Below, piece by piece: positions 61,925 to 64,000 of a DNA stretch of 64,000 nucleotides. Below the pieces are notes generated by a model, which saw only the letters and a list, made by a program, of their open reading frames with translations, was not told the DNA's origin and searched no databases. Origin of the DNA: Microbispora siamensis (GTDB lineage: Bacteria; Actinomycetota; Actinomycetes; Streptosporangiales; Streptosporangiaceae); assembly GCF_016863095.1 (NCBI RefSeq), contig NZ_BOOF01000048.1, positions 1 through 64,000 of the forward strand, given 5' to 3'. Every line of letters begins with the position of its first letter. Position 1 is the stretch's first letter. Position numbers and translations under genes: made by a program.

Positions 61925-61948
61925 CCTTCTCCCCACGGCGTACCACCC

Positions 61949-61965
61949 GTCTGCCCTCAGCAGAC
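61949..61965. promoter_or_regulatory. Inverted repeat 2 between queD-like and clpP genes
   Basis: GTCTGC-CCTCA-GCAGAC, perfect 6-bp arms around 5 nt, 41 bp before the clpP start. Could be bound by the PopR-like regulator. Confidence 0.5.
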
Positions 61966-62006
61966 ATATCGACAGGTCGCGGGGGTGCGGCGGATACAAC
62001 TGCGCC

Positions 62007-62615
62007 ATGAGTGTTTCACCGAGCACGAGTTACCGAGATCGGCTGAACGAGAAGCTGTTCCAGCAACGGACCCTGCTGTTGACCGGAGAGGTCGACGACG
62101 AGATGGCCGAGCGGGTGTGCGCCGAGATGGTGTTGCTGGCCTCGGCGGATCCCGAACGCGACATCATCCTGTACATCAATTCGCCCGGAGGGTCGGTGCT
62201 GGCCGGGCTGGCGATCTACGACACGATGAAGCTGGTGCCGAACGACGTGGTCACCGTCGCGCTGGGGATGGCGGCGAGCATGGGTCAGGTGCTGCTGGCG
62301 TCCGGCACCCACGGCAAGCGGATCAGCCTCGCGCACAGCCGGATCATGATGCACCAGCCGTCGGCCGGCATCGGCGGCACGGCGATCGACATTTCGATCC
62401 AGGCCGAGAACCTCAAGTACATGAAGCGGCAGTCCGAGGAGATCCTCGCCGCGGAGACGGGACGCACGATCGAGGAGATCGCCGCCGACAGCGACCGGGA
62501 CCGCTGGTTCACCCCGGAGCAGGCCCGCGACTACGGGATCATCGACGAGATCGTCGGCTCCTTCCACAGCCTCGCGCCGTACGCCGTTCCCAACCGGATG
62601 GGGTTCTCGTCATGA
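62007..62615 (+). CDS. ATP-dependent Clp protease proteolytic subunit, first of a pair (ClpP3-like)
   Basis: 202 residues. ILYINSPGGSVLAGLAIYDT, the nucleophile Ser in ALGMAASMGQVLLASG, His in RIMMHQPSAG and the Asp region DSDRDRWFTPEQARDYGIID make the full triad. It should assemble with the next gene product into a mixed ClpP barrel. The neighbouring PopR-like regulator suggests this is the inducible clpP3P4 pair rather than the essential clpP1P2. ATG 62007. Stop overlaps the next start (ATGA). Confidence 0.93.
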   Translation: MSVSPSTSYRDRLNEKLFQQRTLLLTGEVDDEMAERVCAEMVLLASADPERDIILYINSPGGSVLAGLAIYDTMKLVPNDVVTVALGMAASMGQVLLASGTHGKRISLAHSRIMMHQPSAGIGGTAIDISIQAENLKYMKRQSEEILAAETGRTIEEIAADSDRDRWFTPEQARDYGIIDEIVGSFHSLAPYAVPNRMGFSS

Positions 62616-63205
62616 GTCAGTACACGATCCCGTACGTGGTAGAGAAGACCCCGGTGGGGGAGCGGTCGTTCGACATCTTCAGCCGGCTGCTCAAGGAGCG
62701 CATCATCTTCCTGGGCACCGAGATCGACGACGGCGTCGCCAACGTCGTGATGGCACAGTTGCTGCACCTGGATGCGGAGAGCCCCGACCAGGAGATCAAC
62801 CTGTACATCAACTCCCCGGGCGGCTCGTCGACCGCGATGCTCGCGATCTACGACACCATGCAGTTCATCCGGGCGAAGGTCGCGACGTACTGCATGGGCC
62901 AGGCGGCCTCCGCCGCCGCGGTGCTGTTCGCCGCGGGCGCCCCCGGACGGAGGTTCATGCTCGGCCACTCCCGCGTGCTGCTGCACCAGCCGTCCACGCA
63001 GGGGCAGGGCACCATCTCCGACCTGACCCTGCAGGCGGCCGAGGTGATGCGCGTGCGCGCGCAGACCGAGGAGATCCTCAGCCTCCACACCGGGGTGGAC
63101 ATCGCCCGGCTGCGCGAGGACACCGACAGGGACCGCGTCTTCACCGCCCGCGAGGCCGTCGAGTACGGCCTGGCCGACGAGCTGATCACTCGCGAGCCGT
63201 CGTAG
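62612..63205 (+). CDS. ATP-dependent Clp protease proteolytic subunit, second of a pair (ClpP4-like)
   Basis: 197 residues. LYINSPGGSSTAMLAIYDTM, nucleophile Ser in CMGQAASAAAVLFAAG, His in RVLLHQPSTQG, and DTDRDRVFTAREAVEYGLAD. The GQAASA form of the Ser motif is that of ClpP2/P4 partners in actinobacteria. ATG 62612 is coupled to the first subunit. It is convergent with the PopR-like gene, leaving only 3 nt between stops. Confidence 0.93.
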   Translation: MSQYTIPYVVEKTPVGERSFDIFSRLLKERIIFLGTEIDDGVANVVMAQLLHLDAESPDQEINLYINSPGGSSTAMLAIYDTMQFIRAKVATYCMGQAASAAAVLFAAGAPGRRFMLGHSRVLLHQPSTQGQGTISDLTLQAAEVMRVRAQTEEILSLHTGVDIARLREDTDRDRVFTAREAVEYGLADELITREPS

Positions 63206-63208
63206 CGC

Positions 63209-63586
63209 TCACGCCGCCAGAAGCTCCGCCCGTGGCGTACCGGCGGGCCTGTGCGTCGCGATCCGGCGCGACGCCGTGATCCGCCGGACGGCACGGGTGA
63301 GCAGGTGCTCGATCGGCAGTCCGAGCGCGTCGCACACCGAATGGAGCATCTCCGACGACGGCTCCTTGCGGCCGCGCTCGACCTCGGACAGATACTGCTT
63401 CGACATGCCCACCGCGCGCGCCACGTCGTCGAGCGTGCGGTCCTGGTCCAGCCGTTCGTCGCGGAGGATCTCCCCGTACACCGCGCGCAGCAACGGGTCC
63501 TGGCCGTCGGGGATCGCCGGGTCGCGCTCCTTGCCGGCCCGGCGCGTCCGGATGTCGACGACCACTGGTCGGCCCGAGACTCCCAT
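63209..63586 (-). CDS. XRE-type regulator of the Clp genes (PopR/ClgR-like) with C-terminal LAA degron
   Basis: 125 residues. The HTH (ILRDERLDQDRTLDDVARAV, GMSKQYLSEVERGRKEPSSE, MLHSVCDALGLPIEHLL) matches ClgR/PopR regulators, which all share the YLSEVERGxKEPSSE core. The protein ends AELLAA; a C-terminal Ala-Ala/LAA makes PopR and ClgR substrates of ClpP, giving feedback on clpP expression. Its place beside a clpP pair favours PopR, activator of clpP3P4. Start is GTG/ATG at 63586. Confidence 0.85.
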   Translation of the reverse strand: MGVSGRPVVVDIRTRRAGKERDPAIPDGQDPLLRAVYGEILRDERLDQDRTLDDVARAVGMSKQYLSEVERGRKEPSSEMLHSVCDALGLPIEHLLTRAVRRITASRRIATHRPAGTPRAELLAA

Positions 63587-63650
63587 GCCTGGCAGTCTGG
63601 CACGTCCGGATCTACGGCGGACCGTCTGTTCGCGGAGAGGTGAGCGCCGA

Positions 63651-63688
63651 GCCCCCGGTGACGACCGCGAAAGGACGTCACCGGGGGC
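63651..63688. terminator. 13-bp hairpin terminator of the right-edge gene
   Basis: GCCCCCGGTGACG (63651-63663) pairs perfectly with CGTCACCGGGGGC (63676-63688) around 12 nt, 14 nt past the stop of the leftward gene at 63702. Confidence 0.88.
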
Positions 63689-63701
63689 GGCGGAAACCGG
63701 A

Positions 63702-64000
63702 TCAGTTGATCGTGACGATCGTCCCCACGCCGTTGGGGTATTCGACGTAGCCGGTGTTCGTGCGCTGCGCCGCCCCCGTCCAGGACGCGGTCAGCGGGAA
63801 CGGCGTGCCGACGGTCACCTTGGGCTTGGCCGGTGTGACGGTGAGCGCGCCGCGCGCGTCGTTCCCGGTCACGACGTTGATCTGGGTGGTGAACGCCGTG
63901 GACGTGGTCCCGGGCAGGTCTCCGAGGCTGAGCACGACCAGAGTGTGCCTGCCGGGCCGCGGGTTGCTCAGCACCCCGCGGTTGTCGCCGTCCAGGCCGA
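63702..64000 (-). CDS. C-terminal end of a secreted protein, probably subtilase-type (5' truncated by window)
   Basis: The frame is open to the window edge; about 99 residues are visible. RGVLSNPRPGRHTLVVLSL, VTPAKPKVTVGTPFPLTASW, TGYVEYPNGVGTIVTIN form a beta-sandwich (Fn3/P-domain-like) closing domain such as ends many secreted actinobacterial S8 proteases. No catalytic residue is in the window, so the enzyme class is an inference. Confidence 0.45.
   Translation of the reverse strand, partial: GLDGDNRGVLSNPRPGRHTLVVLSLGDLPGTTSTAFTTQINVVTGNDARGALTVTPAKPKVTVGTPFPLTASWTGAAQRTNTGYVEYPNGVGTIVTIN

Overview
High-GC DNA with GTG and TTG starts, actinobacterial regulators (a DtxR-type iron box, a PopR-like regulator, a LacI/sugar-ABC locus), Tat and Sec secreted glycosidases and short coupled operons points to a filamentous actinobacterium. 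Streptosporangiales relatives such as Nonomuraea or Streptosporangium would fit, but this is inference. I saw no rRNA, tRNA, insertion sequence or CRISPR array. Both window ends cut genes: a CBM2 protein on the left and a secreted, probably subtilase-type protein on the right.

Layout. 1-12 kb: CBM2 tail, XdhC-like protein, FetB-like permease, a large secreted multidomain glycosidase, ilvD, a broken MmyB-type regulator that has lost its HTH, then a leftward operon of secreted S1 protease-ricin and secreted GH2-AbfB below a CebR-like palindrome. 12-16 kb: CBS protein, BON-SRPBCC protein and a membrane Ser/Thr kinase. 15.7-22.2 kb: LacI regulator divergent from a sugar ABC operon (binding protein, two permeases, cytoplasmic GH2), with two near-identical operators flanking the promoter. 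22.2-25.8 kb: molybdo-oxidoreductase / FAD reductase / DUF6510 trio, a zinc alcohol dehydrogenase and an SRPBCC protein. 26-39 kb: a stress island with a short general-stress protein, dnaK-grpE-dnaJ-cbpM-clpB-thioredoxin, a second zinc dehydrogenase, a KimA-like APC permease and a phosphoribosyltransferase-erythromycin esterase fusion. 39-41.6 kb: TetR with paired operators, SDR and epoxide-hydrolase-like enzyme. 41.7-47.4 kb: katG-furA, a histidine-rich repeat protein and cytochrome bd oxidase. 47.5-52.9 kb: DHA2 exporter, MmcQ/YjbR protein, GH6 cellulase, and a GntR-MFS pair with a perfect operator palindrome and an in-frame minisatellite. 53-55.6 kb: Crp-like site, short Cys-containing leader peptide and DAACS symporter; iron-box-controlled siderophore-interacting protein. 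55.6-58.6 kb: PucR regulator, HSL-type esterase, a small membrane protein and an orphan LuxR HTH. 58.6-61.8 kb: a leftward operon of quercetinase-like monocupin, esterase, 32-residue peptide and FAD monooxygenase. 62-63.6 kb: a clpP pair facing a PopR-like regulator ending in LAA.

How the parts work together. The secreted glycosidases (GH6, GH2-AbfB, the large discoidin-bearing enzyme) and the LacI-controlled importer with its cytoplasmic GH2 suggest plant cell-wall breakdown and uptake. The most distinctive candidates are (i) the monocupin-esterase-monooxygenase operon, whose three enzyme classes match successive steps of flavonol breakdown and which carries a coupled 32-residue peptide; (ii) the Crp site plus RLHVDLCRLNSRLC leader peptide ahead of a TcyP-family transporter, which looks like a cysteine-responsive attenuator; (iii) the twice-repeated histidine-rich protein beside katG-furA and cytochrome bd; and (iv) the ClpP pair with a PopR-like regulator carrying its own degron. 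Starts were adjusted where a ribosome site or family alignment favoured a downstream codon.
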